Assembly: GCF_020509005.1 (NCBI RefSeq)
Contig: NC_063018.1
Location: 3,038,001-3,102,000 of the forward strand
From: Fulvia fulva
Taxonomy: Eukaryota > Ascomycota > Dothideomycetes > Mycosphaerellales > Mycosphaerellaceae
Direction: 5' to 3'
Length of the DNA stretch: 64,000 nucleotides
In this document: in pieces, positions 21,242 through 33,000 of the stretch
Layout of the letters: each line of letters starts with the position of its first letter
How positions within the stretch are numbered: the stretch's first letter is position 1
Program-made: the position numbers and the translations under genes
The notes under the pieces: generated by a model
The model's database searches: none
What the model was told of the DNA's origin: nothing
The model's input: the letters and a program-made list of their open reading frames with translations, nothing else

Positions 21242-22811
21242 TCAGCTCCAGTCGCCCAGCAACTCGACATGCCCACCAGCCTTTTGCATTGCTTCAACCT
21301 CATCTATTGTCCATGGCTTAGGCACATACCCAGGTGGTATATTCGAGTTATTGAACAATGGACCACCAGACACAAGACTCGCCGCCGCTTTGGCATAGTT
21401 GTCTTGTGCGTACTTCTCCGGATTCAACGACCAAATCCACTTCGGCAACTTTGGCTGCACTTTGCTTGGATCTCTGCCAACAGCGTCAAAGTCTGTCTAC
21501 TGGAAGCGCTCAGCATTGGCAAAGCCAAGAAGCTGAAAACAAGAGACTCGATCCGCTCGAAGCAGGTTGTGCACTTTGACTGCCGTGGTAACCAGATCTT
21601 TCCCAGCTTGTGCCAAACACTCTGCGATCGTCACACTGTCTTCGATGGCTTGGGTTGCACCGTTCCCACTCGTTGGCAAGAAAGGATGTGCAGCATCACC
21701 AAGCTGCAGAACGCTTGCTCCTGGTGAGTGCCAGACTGGGTTTGGATTGCGTGGGTTCAGTGGCCACGCAACGATCGTCTCTGGCGGTGTCAGGCTGATC
21801 AATTGCTTCATAGCACCAGACCAGCCCGGCAGACGCTCAATGATACTCAACATCTCCTCGCTCGAGACTGTGTCATGCCATGACTCTTGCCTAGTCTGAC
21901 CCTCTGGCTCACGAAACGCTAAGCCGAACGCCAGCTTTCCGTTTTTACCATGTTTGTCCAGGTATGCCAGGATGACAGAGTGTGTATCTGGTCCAAGCCA
22001 TGCTTGCATCATCGGGTCCTTACCGTCTCTGAGGCCGAATACATCGTTGACCAGCGGATCGGCTTGTGCGATTTCGAGTGGAAACGCACCTCGAAAGACA
22101 GTTCTGCCTGTAGGTCTCGCATCACCAGTGGTACGCGGCACCATCATTTGCGACTTTGAATTGAAGCCGTCGGCGGCAATGATGAGATCAGCTTCGAAGC
22201 GCTCGCCCTTATCCGTGAGCACACCACCGAGACCGCGGTCTAAATCCTCGACGTACTCCATCACCCGCATGTCGAATCGAACCTCGATCCCAAATCGCTC
22301 TAGCTGGTGGTACAGCATAGCATGAAATTGTGGTTGAAGCTGAGTCTCCATTGGCGGCTTCGCGGCTTTGTATCTCTCCGTTCCTGGGGCACCTGCGCCG
22401 AAAGGAAACGTTGGTCCAATAACTTCACCGGTCCACTTCGAAAACCTCATCCACAGGTTGTGCACAGAGACCTCGTCATATTCGCGCATCATGCCCGGGT
22501 AATGCTCCAGCATCTTGAGAGCACTCGATCCAATCGTGAACATGTCACCTGCAATGTAGTCAGTAGGTGCAGAGATAGTTCGTGGATCAGGGATGCATAC
22601 CTCCTGCGCTCGCTTCTGTAGATCTGTCCAGCACCCTCACGGAATGTCCTTTGCGATGACATTCGAGCGCCGCAGTAAGCCCGCCCACTCCAGCACCTAC
22701 AATGAGCACGTTGACACCTGTTGACGCTGAGCAGCGCACCTCATCCTGGGACAGAGATCCATTTCCGTTGATGAGCGGGACATCGTTGATGTTCGCATCG
22801 AACTTTGTCAT
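21242..22811 (-). pseudogene. FAD-dependent monooxygenase (salicylate hydroxylase-like), interrupted by an in-frame stop
   Basis: Two exons, 22811-22601 and 22548-21242, are joined over a 52-bp intron (GTATGC...TTGCAG). The family is group A flavin hydroxylases, which use NAD(P)H and O2 to hydroxylate aromatic acids. I see the FAD GxGxxG motif at about 39-44 (GAGVGG), the DG motif (AADGFNS) and the GD motif (LGDAAHPFLPTSGNGA). An in-frame TAG at 21499-21497 ends translation at 420 aa. The same frame then continues for another 84 codons of typical family C-terminus (TDFDAVGRDP... ending LLGDWS). CAG to TAG is one transition. A 27-nt intron removing it is too short to be credible. So it is a recent pseudogene, a truncated but still folded enzyme, or a base error. 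A Zn2Cys6 regulator lies directly upstream. Confidence 0.8.
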
Positions 22812-22890
22812 GGGTCCGGGCTGATGGACGTCCACAGATGGTGACTTGGCTTGTTGATCTTGCAACAGCGTTCCCAACTTCGCTGGCCAT

Positions 22891-22960
22891 AATATATACC
22901 ACCGTATAATTTATCACGTCGGTCGCTCTGAGCGCCGACCTGCTGAGAGCTGAGCGACCG
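22891..22960 (-). promoter_or_regulatory. TATA box and 9-bp inverted repeat upstream of the monooxygenase
   Basis: On the minus strand a TATATATT run (22898-22891) lies about 80 bp before the monooxygenase ATG. Just upstream is an inverted repeat: CGGTCGCTC at 22920-22928 and its exact complement GAGCGACCG at 22952-22960. A further CCG at 22935-22937 makes a CGG-N12-CCG. CGG/CCG pairs are the usual targets of Zn2Cys6 regulators, and one such gene is the next gene upstream. Binding is an inference. Confidence 0.5.
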
Positions 22961-23293
22961 CGCCATTGCGTGCAACGACTGACAGACCATGAACGCGGCT
23001 ACAACTAAGCCGACATAACGTGATATTGATTAAATATGCCACGTTTGGCATCCCATTGTGCCATCTGTCGTACCATTGTGTAGTAGGCAGGTAGGGCTGG
23101 GCATGAGCTCGGCTCCCCAGACTGCTGCCCCGACTATAGGCAACCCTGCAGGGTTTCTTCATCATGGTCGGTACCGAAACGTCTTCTGTATGCACCGAGT
23201 CGGCTGCTGCTGCTCACATATGGGACCGGATTGACTGCTTACTTCTGGCTGACATCCACTTTGTGATGATGAAGGCGGACCATATAGAAGTCC

Positions 23294-25417
23294 TTACTGT
23301 TGGCAGAGCTCCGTAGCAAGACGATCGAACTCAACCCAATCGATGGCATCCAGGTCAAGGCCAAAGATTGGATCTGCTTGTTCTAATGCCGTCGCCGAAA
23401 CGCCAAAAGATACTGGAGTCTGCGCTTGACTGCGAACCTGCTCCATACTGGGAAGAACAGCCGTGTGAGGCCTCGCACCATACCCAGCGCTGAAGCCATT
23501 CGGAGGCATCGCTGGTCCCGGCTGCTGCACCATGACAGGCGTGTTCCGCTGCGCTGGAGGCTTCCGGTCATGGGCCGCAGAGTCCGCCTGATCCTGCTGC
23601 CGTTTCGCAGCGTCTAGAAGGTTGTGGATACCAGACAAGAGTAGACTCTTCCTCTCACCCAGCTCCAGTGTGGGAATGATAATCTCGAAGGCCTTTTGAA
23701 TCAGCATCCAGGCTCGAGAGATACCATGTCCAGTTTGCCGCAGACGGGTCTGACGCAGCAAGCTTACCAATGCATACCACTGGAAATGCGCTTGCCAATG
23801 CCATCGCCATTGCGCTACCATGGGCTCACACCAAAGGTCTACTTGGAGCTGCAACAAATCCATGCTCAACAGGAAAGCATTCTCTGAGAAGCCAGTGGGA
23901 TCCTCCCAGTCGCGGTCTAGATCGACAATTGGTATACGAGCAATCAGGCGAAGTTTGGTTGCGAACGTTCTAGCTGTGTTGATGCTGAGATATTGCAGTG
24001 GCACACTAGGGTCGCATATCTCCAGAATCTCAGCATTATATCTTTGCTCGATGTGATGCATGATGTCGAGCTTTTCGCGGGTTGACATTGTGGCTTCTCT
24101 CAGCTTATGCCACGTTCCTTGCGGTCCAGCCAAACCCTGCAGCCGTCTGGCCACGGTCACACTCAAAATTCTGGCCTGAAGATAGATAGCATCGCTGGGA
24201 CCTTTGCGCGGTTCGGGAAAGCGCGACATCGTCGGGAACAGATCGTTGTCGTTAAGATTCGATGGCTGCGCCGCTTCGTAGTCATTACCCATGAGGTCTC
24301 CGTCCTGTCCTACGAGCTCGGCCATTCGCCCATCGAAGTAGACGATTCCCCACCACAAGCGCCGCCGCATCTCTGTCTCGAATGGCGACAAATTGAACGA
24401 CGTCCCATCTCGGGCGAGCCCAATGGTCCCTGCTATCCGAATCGCTAGCCCAAACAGTGACCAGACCGTCTGAACCTCACCAAGACTACGTAGAGCTGCG
24501 AGGTAGAGTATCAATGCCTGCAAGACCATCGTATCGGTTGTCGTAATGAAGCCAGCTGCAGACAAGGCCGCTTCAGTGGCTATCCGATTCCTCTTTAACA
24601 GATTTGCACGCGTGTCTTGAAGTGAGCCTACACACTGCTCATCTGTAAGCGAGACAGTGCTGATGAAGTAGATTGCAGACACCAGGACCTTCTCGTTTGC
24701 AGGAATGTTTGGCCGTCCTATTTGGCCCAGCAAGATGGGTTGAATCGTCGGAGCATGCGAGATCTTCATGACCGGATCCACGTTAGCAAGAAAGGTCTGC
24801 CACAAGAAGACAACATGATTTGCAGGAGGGACGGGCTGTTCCGCCACTGATCGTGAATCTGATGAAGCATTGCCGAACAAAAAGCTACGACCTTCGGAGC
24901 CTTCGTCGCCGCCGCGAGCGATGTCTTCGTAGATTGCGTGTCCTGATCGCGAGCCAGCACCACTGGACTTGTGATCTTCTGTGCTGGCACCTGGACTTCT
25001 CCCGTCGGCATGGCCGTCTGTAGAAAGAGCGCTCCAGAGGTGATTGTTGACATAACGATAACCCGCGCCATCCGAGACCAGCCGAGCATTATTCGTACCT
25101 GTGCTGATCGTCGACTCTGGAGAAGGGAGCTCATTGCTCCCGTGCCTCATGCCTCCAGAGTACCCTGCAGTGGCACGGTCCACATGGGGAGCCGATGAGT
25201 AGGGAGGTCTTGCTGCGGGTTCCTGCATTTGAGGACCATGCTGGTGCGTGGTACTCCGCCGCGCACGTTTCCCATTTCGAGGTGGCGGAAAGGCGCATTC
25301 AAGCCCCGACTTCGTACATGCCGCACAGGGATACACTCGATCGCACTTCACCTTGCGCCTCTGACACACAGCGCATGATGGAGTATGATTGTCGCGTTTC
25401 TGCGGTTGTGCCTCCAT
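23294..25417 (-). CDS. Zn2Cys6 transcription factor with fungal-specific domain (707 aa)
   Basis: This is a single open frame. The zinc cluster is canonical, with Cys at 15, 18, 25, 31, 34 and 41, followed by a basic linker (RNGKRARR). The middle region carries the fungal-specific transcription factor domain, with the typical MRRRLWWGIVYFDGRMAELVG segment near residue 345. The frame opens six codons earlier at a non-ATG codon, so the ATG at 25417 is used. It is a nuclear DNA-binding regulator. It sits on the same strand directly upstream of the flavin monooxygenase with a CGG/CCG inverted repeat between them, which suggests it controls that gene. A role in aromatic-acid catabolism is inferred from the neighbour only. 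Confidence 0.85.
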   Translation of the reverse strand: MEAQPQKRDNHTPSCAVCQRRKVKCDRVYPCAACTKSGLECAFPPPRNGKRARRSTTHQHGPQMQEPAARPPYSSAPHVDRATAGYSGGMRHGSNELPSPESTISTGTNNARLVSDGAGYRYVNNHLWSALSTDGHADGRSPGASTEDHKSSGAGSRSGHAIYEDIARGGDEGSEGRSFLFGNASSDSRSVAEQPVPPANHVVFLWQTFLANVDPVMKISHAPTIQPILLGQIGRPNIPANEKVLVSAIYFISTVSLTDEQCVGSLQDTRANLLKRNRIATEAALSAAGFITTTDTMVLQALILYLAALRSLGEVQTVWSLFGLAIRIAGTIGLARDGTSFNLSPFETEMRRRLWWGIVYFDGRMAELVGQDGDLMGNDYEAAQPSNLNDNDLFPTMSRFPEPRKGPSDAIYLQARILSVTVARRLQGLAGPQGTWHKLREATMSTREKLDIMHHIEQRYNAEILEICDPSVPLQYLSINTARTFATKLRLIARIPIVDLDRDWEDPTGFSENAFLLSMDLLQLQVDLWCEPMVAQWRWHWQAHFQWYALVSLLRQTRLRQTGHGISRAWMLIQKAFEIIIPTLELGERKSLLLSGIHNLLDAAKRQQDQADSAAHDRKPPAQRNTPVMVQQPGPAMPPNGFSAGYGARPHTAVLPSMEQVRSQAQTPVSFGVSATALEQADPIFGLDLDAIDWVEFDRLATELCQQ

Positions 25418-26430
25418 CGCGCTGGCATTGGACAAATCTCGCGTTTCAGGCCAAGGACTGCCGATGTCAAACTTGCCAGGATCTCCACGACCTTGTCGCG
25501 GTGGTCGACTCTTGGGCGCGTCGGTGCCGAGGGCTGGAGGGGTTTAGTTCAAGTGTAGCGTAGGTGTTGGCTTTTGAGGTTGCACATCGTGTCTAGTCGG
25601 ATCGACCAATCATCGATCAGCTTCCGCCGCAATTTGCCGAAGCTTATGTGGGTGGTAACAGTACATATCTACTACAAAGTGAAGGAAGACTGCATTCGTG
25701 GAAGTATGGCAGACCAGATCGAGGACTGATAGTCTGATTTGTGCTCAGCTGCTCAGATTGTGAAGTTGTGCACGTTGGCGAGCCTGAGAAAGCACTGCGA
25801 GCTCATAGCAGACTTGTATAAACCATAGCAAAGCGTACACGTCCATGAAGAGGAATGAGAGGAAGTGAAACCGAGGTAGATTGCATTTCATCGGGAGCGT
25901 TGCTCGGGAACAACTGAGGTTGACATGATTGCTGCACGTCCAAGCAGGAAAGGTCTCGTTGCCTTCTTTCCGCCTTGGGTGTTTGAAGACGGCCAGTGGT
26001 GAAACCATACAGAGTCTGTACGACCTGATCTGGGCCGGAGCTCTCCACGAGGTGTTGGCTGAGCAGTACAAGCCGCGGTCGAGATAGCCAGACGCCGATC
26101 CAGCTGGGAGGGAGCCACCGCGGTGATCAGAGTGGTTCTCGAGCAGCGCTGTCGAAGCAAGTATGGACACACATCCCCGATCCACAAGGGCGGTAAGCTT
26201 TGAGATCAGTGCTGAGCACCAGGGCGAGCAGTATGGTGCAGGCGTGTTCAGCCATGGCCGGGAGCTCCAGATCAAAGGTCAGACACCACATCCCGAGATC
26301 AGACCTCAGTTATACCTGCCACGTAGCCTCAAGCGAGAAGGCTGTGTCCTCGGCGCCACGAGTTATTTCAGTACAGGTTTGTAGTCCATGCGTAGCATGT
26401 GTCGGACGCGCGGCCGTGACAAAGGTCACT
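25418..26430. other. Intergenic, nothing recognised
   Basis: This 1-kb region lies between the regulator and dad4. Overlapping frames on both strands near 25745-26275 and 26163-26436 have no domain or splice continuity. It holds the promoter of the Zn2Cys6 gene. Confidence 0.5.
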
Positions 26431-26853
26431 TCATGATGGCTCCTTCAGACTATCGGTGGCTGCCCAGAGCGTCAGCATTCAGACAAGTCGGCACAAGTAG
26501 CTCTTAGCAGTACCTTCAAGATGAAAAAGCACATTCGACTGGTAGTTCTTCAACATCTGAGCCACGAGCTCCACATTCATGTTCTGGACGTTGATCTCCT
26601 GCGGGTGGGTCAGCGAAGTCCTGAGAGCACCGATTCGGCATGCATACCTGGAGGCTCTTGTTCAGGACCATGATAGCGTCGTTCAGTTTCTCCTTGTCGA
26701 GGTCAGCTCCACCATTCGCGTGGGTCATTCATGGGTTTCCTACCACGTTGGTGATGATACGGGAGAGCAGGAGACTCTGTTGATGCTCGTGCGGGCTCTC
26801 CTTTATGAAACATTAGCACTGATCTGGTATCTCGAAAGTACCATACTCACCAT
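26431..26853 (-). CDS. DASH complex subunit Dad4 (72 aa), five exons
   Basis: Dad4 is a core subunit of the DASH/Dam1 ring that couples kinetochores to spindle microtubules. I assemble exons 26853-26851, 26800-26744, 26692-26648, 26598-26514 and 26459-26431, with introns of 50, 51, 49 and 54 bp. The first exon is only the ATG, followed at once by GTGAGT. The product is exactly 72 residues, the length of yeast Dad4. It matches the family throughout: ESPHEHQQ, then [30 protein letters not shown], and the end [14 protein letters not shown]. All junctions are canonical GT-AG and phase-consistent. More than half of the coding span is intron, so automatic prediction may miss it. It is divergent from SLH1 over 210 bp. 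Confidence 0.93.
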
Positions 26854-27063
26854 GCCTGCGTTGAGGTGAGGCGCAAAGATGTTCCTGGATGGTGTTGTGG
26901 ATGTTGGTTGCTTGAAAGAGCAGAGCGCGGCGCGATGTTCCACATGCCGTGACTAAGCGACAGAGCTCCGGGAATTTACGTTCAGCAGATGATGTCGATG
27001 ACTCTGTTTCCGAGGCAGCATCAACATCTTCCTGGTGACATTTGGCTGTCGGAACCACGCAAC
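26854..27063. promoter_or_regulatory. Divergent dad4/SLH1 promoter
   Basis: Only 210 bp separate the two start codons, so this segment must carry both promoters. No TATA box is visible, as is common for housekeeping genes. The SLH1 frame is open further upstream to 26989, so the exact SLH1 start within this segment is a choice. Confidence 0.5.
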
Positions 27064-30000
27064 ATGTCTCCATCCGCCGAGAACGCAGCGTCGCAATGGC
27101 TCGAGCAGCTGGCGGCGATGCGTGCTGCGATTGCCGAGCTGAAGTTGCCACAGACCAACGGCGAGGCCCAAGAGCCGGTGTATGGAGACGATCTCGACCT
27201 TGACGATGACGATCCGTCACCTGCGTCTGGCAGCGACGACATATGGGACTTGGTCAGCGAGGATGAAGAGGACGACTACAGCGAAGAAAGCGCAGAGATA
27301 CCCGCCGCAACACAAGAGAAGGTCGAGGACGGGAACAGAGAATGGCTGAGACGGCGCTGTGCAGCAGTGGCAAGCAGAGGTAGTGGGTTGGATGCCAGCG
27401 GCCTCGAAGACCAGATTGTCGCCGTCTTGGCGAGCGACAGCAGTGGCGATGAGCTACAGATGACTCTGGCAGACATTCTCGGCTTTGACGAACTCGACCT
27501 GGTAGGCGACGTGATCCACTACCGCAGAAAGATCCTCTCCTCTCCTACCTCTCGTACTTCAGCCCCGTCTGGTATCCTCTCCAAGGCCGAACGAGCAGCG
27601 AAGCTTCGTGAAGCAGATCTCCAGCACAAAAGTGCATCGCTGGCGCCGGCGCGGAACAGAAGCCAGGCAGAGTATCCCCACGTCTATCGATCTCACGGTG
27701 CAGGCAACACGCGTTCTGCCCATGCTTCGAAGTACTCTCTGCCTGTTGGCACTGAGCGCATCGAGCGGGAGAAGTATGAAGAGTACAGCATCTCGGCTGC
27801 GGCTGTGGACACGCGAGCCAAGCATCAGAAACTCGTGCAGATCAGTGAGCTGGACGCTCTCTGCAAGAGGACGTTCAAAGGATACAAGACGCTCAACCGC
27901 ATGCAGAGTCTGGTGTATCAAGTAGCATACCACACCAGTGAGAACATGCTTGTCTGCGCTCCAACTGGTGCAGGTAAGACAGATGCCGCCATGCTCACGA
28001 TCTTGAATACCGTCGCGAAGAACATTCATCCGAATCCGATCGAAGAGCCAGAAGCTGCAGAGTTCGCAGTGCATACTGAAGAATTCAAGATCGTTTACGT
28101 TGCACCGATGAAAGCGCTTGCAGCAGAGATTACGGACAAGCTTGGGAAGAGGCTGGCATGGCTTGGAATACAAGTCCGCGAGTTGACGGGAGACATGCAG
28201 CTCACGAAAGCAGAGATCGTGCAGACGCAAATCATTGTCACCACACCAGAAAAGTGGGACGTGGTGACGCGCAAGTCGACTGGTGACACTGCGCTCGTGC
28301 AGAAAGTTCGACTGCTGATCGTAGACGAAGTGCACATGCTTCACGACGAGCGAGGCGCTGTCTTGGAATCGCTCGTTGCAAGGACTGAGCGACAGGTCGA
28401 GAGCACCCAGTCTCTGATTCGCATTGTTGGCCTCAGTGCCACGCTGCCAAACTATGTCGATGTGGCCGACTTCTTGAAGGTCAATCGCATGGCTGGGCTA
28501 TTCTACTTCGACCAATCGTTCCGTCCAGTACCACTCGAGCAACACTTCCTTGGTGTCAAGGGCAAAGCCGGTACCAAGACAAGTCGAGACAACATCGATA
28601 ACACCGCGTTCGAAAAGGTTCGAGACATGTTGGAGCGAGACCACCAGATCATGGTCTTCGTTCACAGTCGCAAAGATACTGTCAAGACTGCCCGGCTGCT
28701 ATACGAGAAGGCTACCGAAGAAGGCTTGACAGACTTGTTCGACCCAAGTCACCATGAAGGCTATACACAAGCTTTGAAAGATGTCAAACAATCGAAGGGT
28801 CGCGGAATCAGAGAATTGGTGGCCAAGGGTATGGGTACGCATCACGCTGGTATGCCGCGTTCGGACCGCAACATGATCGAACGCCTATTCGCTGCAGGTG
28901 TACTGAAAGTGCTCTGCTGTACGGCGACCTTGGCTTGGGGTGTCAACTTGCCAGCTGCTGCGGTCATCATCAAGGGCACCCAGCTTTACAGTGCTGAGGC
29001 CGGTAAGTTTGTTGATCTTGGCATCCTTGATGTGCTCCAGATCTTTGGTCGTGCTGGTCGTCTACAGTATCAGGATACTGGTATTGGCATGATCATTACC
29101 TCGCAAGACAAGCTGCAGCACTACCTCATGGCCGTCACTCAACAGCAGCCAATCGAATCGCAATTCAGTAAGAAACTGGTCGACAACCTCAATGCTGAGA
29201 TCGCATTAGGCACGGTCACGAGTGTACCAGAAGCCGTGACATGGCTCGGATACTCATATCTCTTTGTGCGCATGAAGAAGAACCCTATCGCCTATGGTAT
29301 CGAATGGATGGAGCTGCAGCACGACCCAAACTTGGTTCAACGGCGACGTGATCTCATCGTGAGAGCTGCGAATGTACTCCAGCAAAGCCAGATGATCATT
29401 TTCAACCCCACCACGGAGGAGTTGCGGTCAAAAGATGTCGGTCGTATCGCCAGCCAGTTCTACGTCCTGCAAACCAGCGTCGAAATCTTCAACACGATGA
29501 TGCGACCAAGAGCGACTGAAGCGGATGTCCTGAAGATGATCAGCATGAGCGGCGAGTTCGACAACATTACTAGCCGCGAGACTGAAGAGAAGGAGCTGAT
29601 GCGACTGAAAGATGAGGCCGCACCATGTGACATTGAGGGCGGCATTGGTACACAGCACGGCAAGACCAACGTCTTGCTGCAATCGTATATCAGCAAGGCC
29701 AACCTCGAGGACTTCACGCTAGTGTCCGATACAGCGTACGTGGCCCAGAATGCGGCTCGTATCTGCAGAGCGTTGTTCATGATTGCGCTTAACAGGCGCT
29801 GGGGATATCAGTGCCTGGTACTGCTGAGTATGTGCAAGAGCATTGAGAAAAGAGTATGGCCATACGAACATCCTTTTCACCAATTCGACCTTCCACAGTC
29901 CGTCATCCGCCATCTTGATGAGAAGGGTGGCACGGCATCGATCGAGACGTTGCGCGAGATGGAGTCGGCAGAGATTGGAAGCCTGGTGCATAACCAGAAG

Positions 30001-33000
30001 ATGGGCAGCACGATCGGCAAGTTACTCGATAACTTCCCGACAGTTGCAGTCGAAGCTGAGATCGCACCATTGAACCGCGACGTGTTGCGTGTGAAGCTGT
30101 TCATTACTCCAGAGTTTAGATGGAATGACCGTCATCACGGCAAAAGCGAGAGTTACTGGATCTGGGTCGAGAACTCCGAGACAAGCGAGATCTACCACCA
30201 CGAGTACTTCATCTTGAGCCGCAGAAAGCTTTATGATGATCATGAGCTCAACTTCACGATACCACTATCCGACCCGCTGCCCAGCCAGATCTATGTACGA
30301 GCTGTCAGCGACCGTTGGCTCGGCGCAGAGACAGTCACTCCAGTGTCTTTCCAGCACTTGATCCGACCAGACACTGAAAGTGTATACACGGACTTGTTGA
30401 ACCTCCAACCGCTTCCGATCAAGGCGCTCAAGAATTCTCTGCTCGAGGAGATATATGGTCAGCGGTTCCAGTTCTTCAATCCTATGCAGACGCAACTGTT
30501 CCACTGCATGTACCACACACCGGCGAATGTGCTCCTCGGCTCCCCTACCGGATCTGGCAAGACCATCGCTTGTGAGCTTGCCATGTGGTGGGCGTTCAGA
30601 GAGAAACCAGGCAGCAAAGTCGTGTACATTGCACCCATGAAAGCGCTTGTCCGCGAACGTGTTCAGGATTGGAGCAAACGTCTCACCAGGCAGATGGGTC
30701 TGAAGCTTGTCGAATTGACTGGTGATAACACACCAGACACGAGGACCATCCGCGATGCCGACATCATCGTCACGACACCCGAGAAGTGGGACGGTATCAG
30801 TCGTAGCTGGCAGACCAGAAGCTATGTCCAACAAGTCAGCCTCGTCATCATTGATGAGATTCATCTTCTAGGTGGTGATCGAGGTCCCATTCTCGAGATC
30901 ATTGTCAGTCGTATGAACTACATTGCTTCGCAGAAGAAGGGTTCTGTCAGACTTGTTGGCATGTCCACGGCTTGCGCCAACGCCATGGATCTTGCCAACT
31001 GGCTCGGCGTCAAAGAGGGTCTGTTCAACTTCCGTCACTCGGTGCGTCCAGTACCGTTGGAGATCTACATAGATGGCTTCCCGGAACAACGTGGATTCTG
31101 TCCGTTGATGCAAAGCATGAATCGACCTACGTTCTTGGCGATCAAGTCGCACTCGCCTGATAAGCCTGTCATTGTCTTCGTTGCGTCCCGACGACAGACG
31201 AGATTGACTGCAAGAGATCTCATCAACTTCTGCGGTATGGAAGACAACCCAAGGCGCTTCGTGCACATGTCAGAAGATGACCTTGCGCTCAACCTGGACA
31301 GAGTCAAGGACGACGCGCTGAGAGAAGCGATGAGCTTCGGCATTGGTCTTCATCATGCTGGTCTCGGTGAGTCCGACAGGCAGCTCTCCGAGGAACTCTT
31401 CGCAAATAACAAGATCCAAATCTTGGTCGCGACCAGTACCCTGGCTTGGGGTGTCAACTTGCCAGCTCATCTAGTAGTTGTCAAAGGCACTCAGTTCTTC
31501 GACGCTAAGATCGAGGGTTACAAGGACATGGACTTGACAGATGTGCTCCAGATGCTTGGTCGTGCTGGAAGACCTCAGTTCGACACTTCCGGTATCGCGC
31601 GTATCTTCACGCAAGACTCGAAGAAAGCGTTCTACAAGCACTTCTTGCACACTGGCTTCCCGGTCGAATCATCTTTGCACAATGTGTTGGACAACCATTT
31701 GGGCGCCGAAGTGTCAGCTGGTACCATTGCTACAAAGCAAGATGCGCTCGACTACTTGACCTGGACGTTCTTCTTCCGCAGATTGCACAAGAATCCTTCA
31801 TACTATGGTCTCGAGATATCTGCGGAGGAAAACAACACCATCGCGGCACAGGAAGCGGCGAACGACTACATGATCGAGATGGTCGATAAGTCACTGTCAG
31901 AGCTGGCTGACTCGAAATGTATCTCGATCATGCCGAATGGCGACGTGGACCCGACTCCACTTGGCAAGATCATGTCGTACTACTATCTCGCCCACAAGAC
32001 GATCAGGACTTTGACCGAGTTCGCTAAGCCGACAGCCACGTTTGAGGACGTGCTGTCTTGGATGTGTCGCGCGACAGAATATGATGAGCTACCAGTTCGC
32101 CACAATGAGGACCTCATCAACGCTGAGCTTTCGAACAATCTACCACTAAAGGCAGATCGACTCGGCCTCGTCATGTGGGATCCTCACGTCAAGGCGCACC
32201 TTCTCCTGCAAGCTCACTTCTCGCGCATTGACTTGCCCATCAGCGATTACGTGGGTGACCAGAACTCCGTCTTGGATCAAGCCATCCGTATTCTCCAAGC
32301 CAGTATCGATGTGCTCACCGAGCTGGGCTATCTGCAGAGTTGCAAGATGATGATGACACTGCTTCAGTGTGTGAAGTCGGCCAGATGGCCGGACGATGGA
32401 CCATTGTCAACCTTCAACGGTGTCCCGCCCGAGAAGGAGAAGAAGCGCATTGCAGAAGGCAATAGTAAGCCACAAACACTGATTGAAGCCACGACAGCGC
32501 CCAAGTCCACGATCGAGGAGGCCCTGAAGAAGGTCGGCTTGCCGAATCCATCTCATGGCAGGGTCTTCAAAGCCTTGGGTCAATTGCCACAACTCCGCGT
32601 TACCGTGACGGATGTCAATGCTGTCGGTCTCGCTGTCAATCTCTCCCGCACGAACCAACTCGAGAACCGCGACCACCGCATCTACGCTCCACGATATCCC
32701 AAGCCGCAGACTGAAGGTTACTTTGTCCTCATTTCGGATGCTGCCACCGGTGACATTCTGGGTCTCAAGCGAGTCAGCTGGCCGTCTGCAGACAAAGTGA
32801 AGGGTGCTAACACCAGCAGACCATCGACCAGAGCCACGATGAAGCTGCCCAACTCTGACAAGGAGAGGAAGGTCCAGGTCGCGGTCGTCAGTGATAGCTA
32901 CATTGGCATGGAGTGGACGACTGAGGACGTGGAGATTCCAGCTACACCTCAGGTCATGGATGATGGGTTGAAGAAGGGTGGTGATGGCAGTGGTGCTATG

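Noticed and set aside
21473..21499. 27-nt intron to remove the monooxygenase stop
   Set aside because: It is too short for spliceosomal splicing, and it would remove residues conserved in the family.
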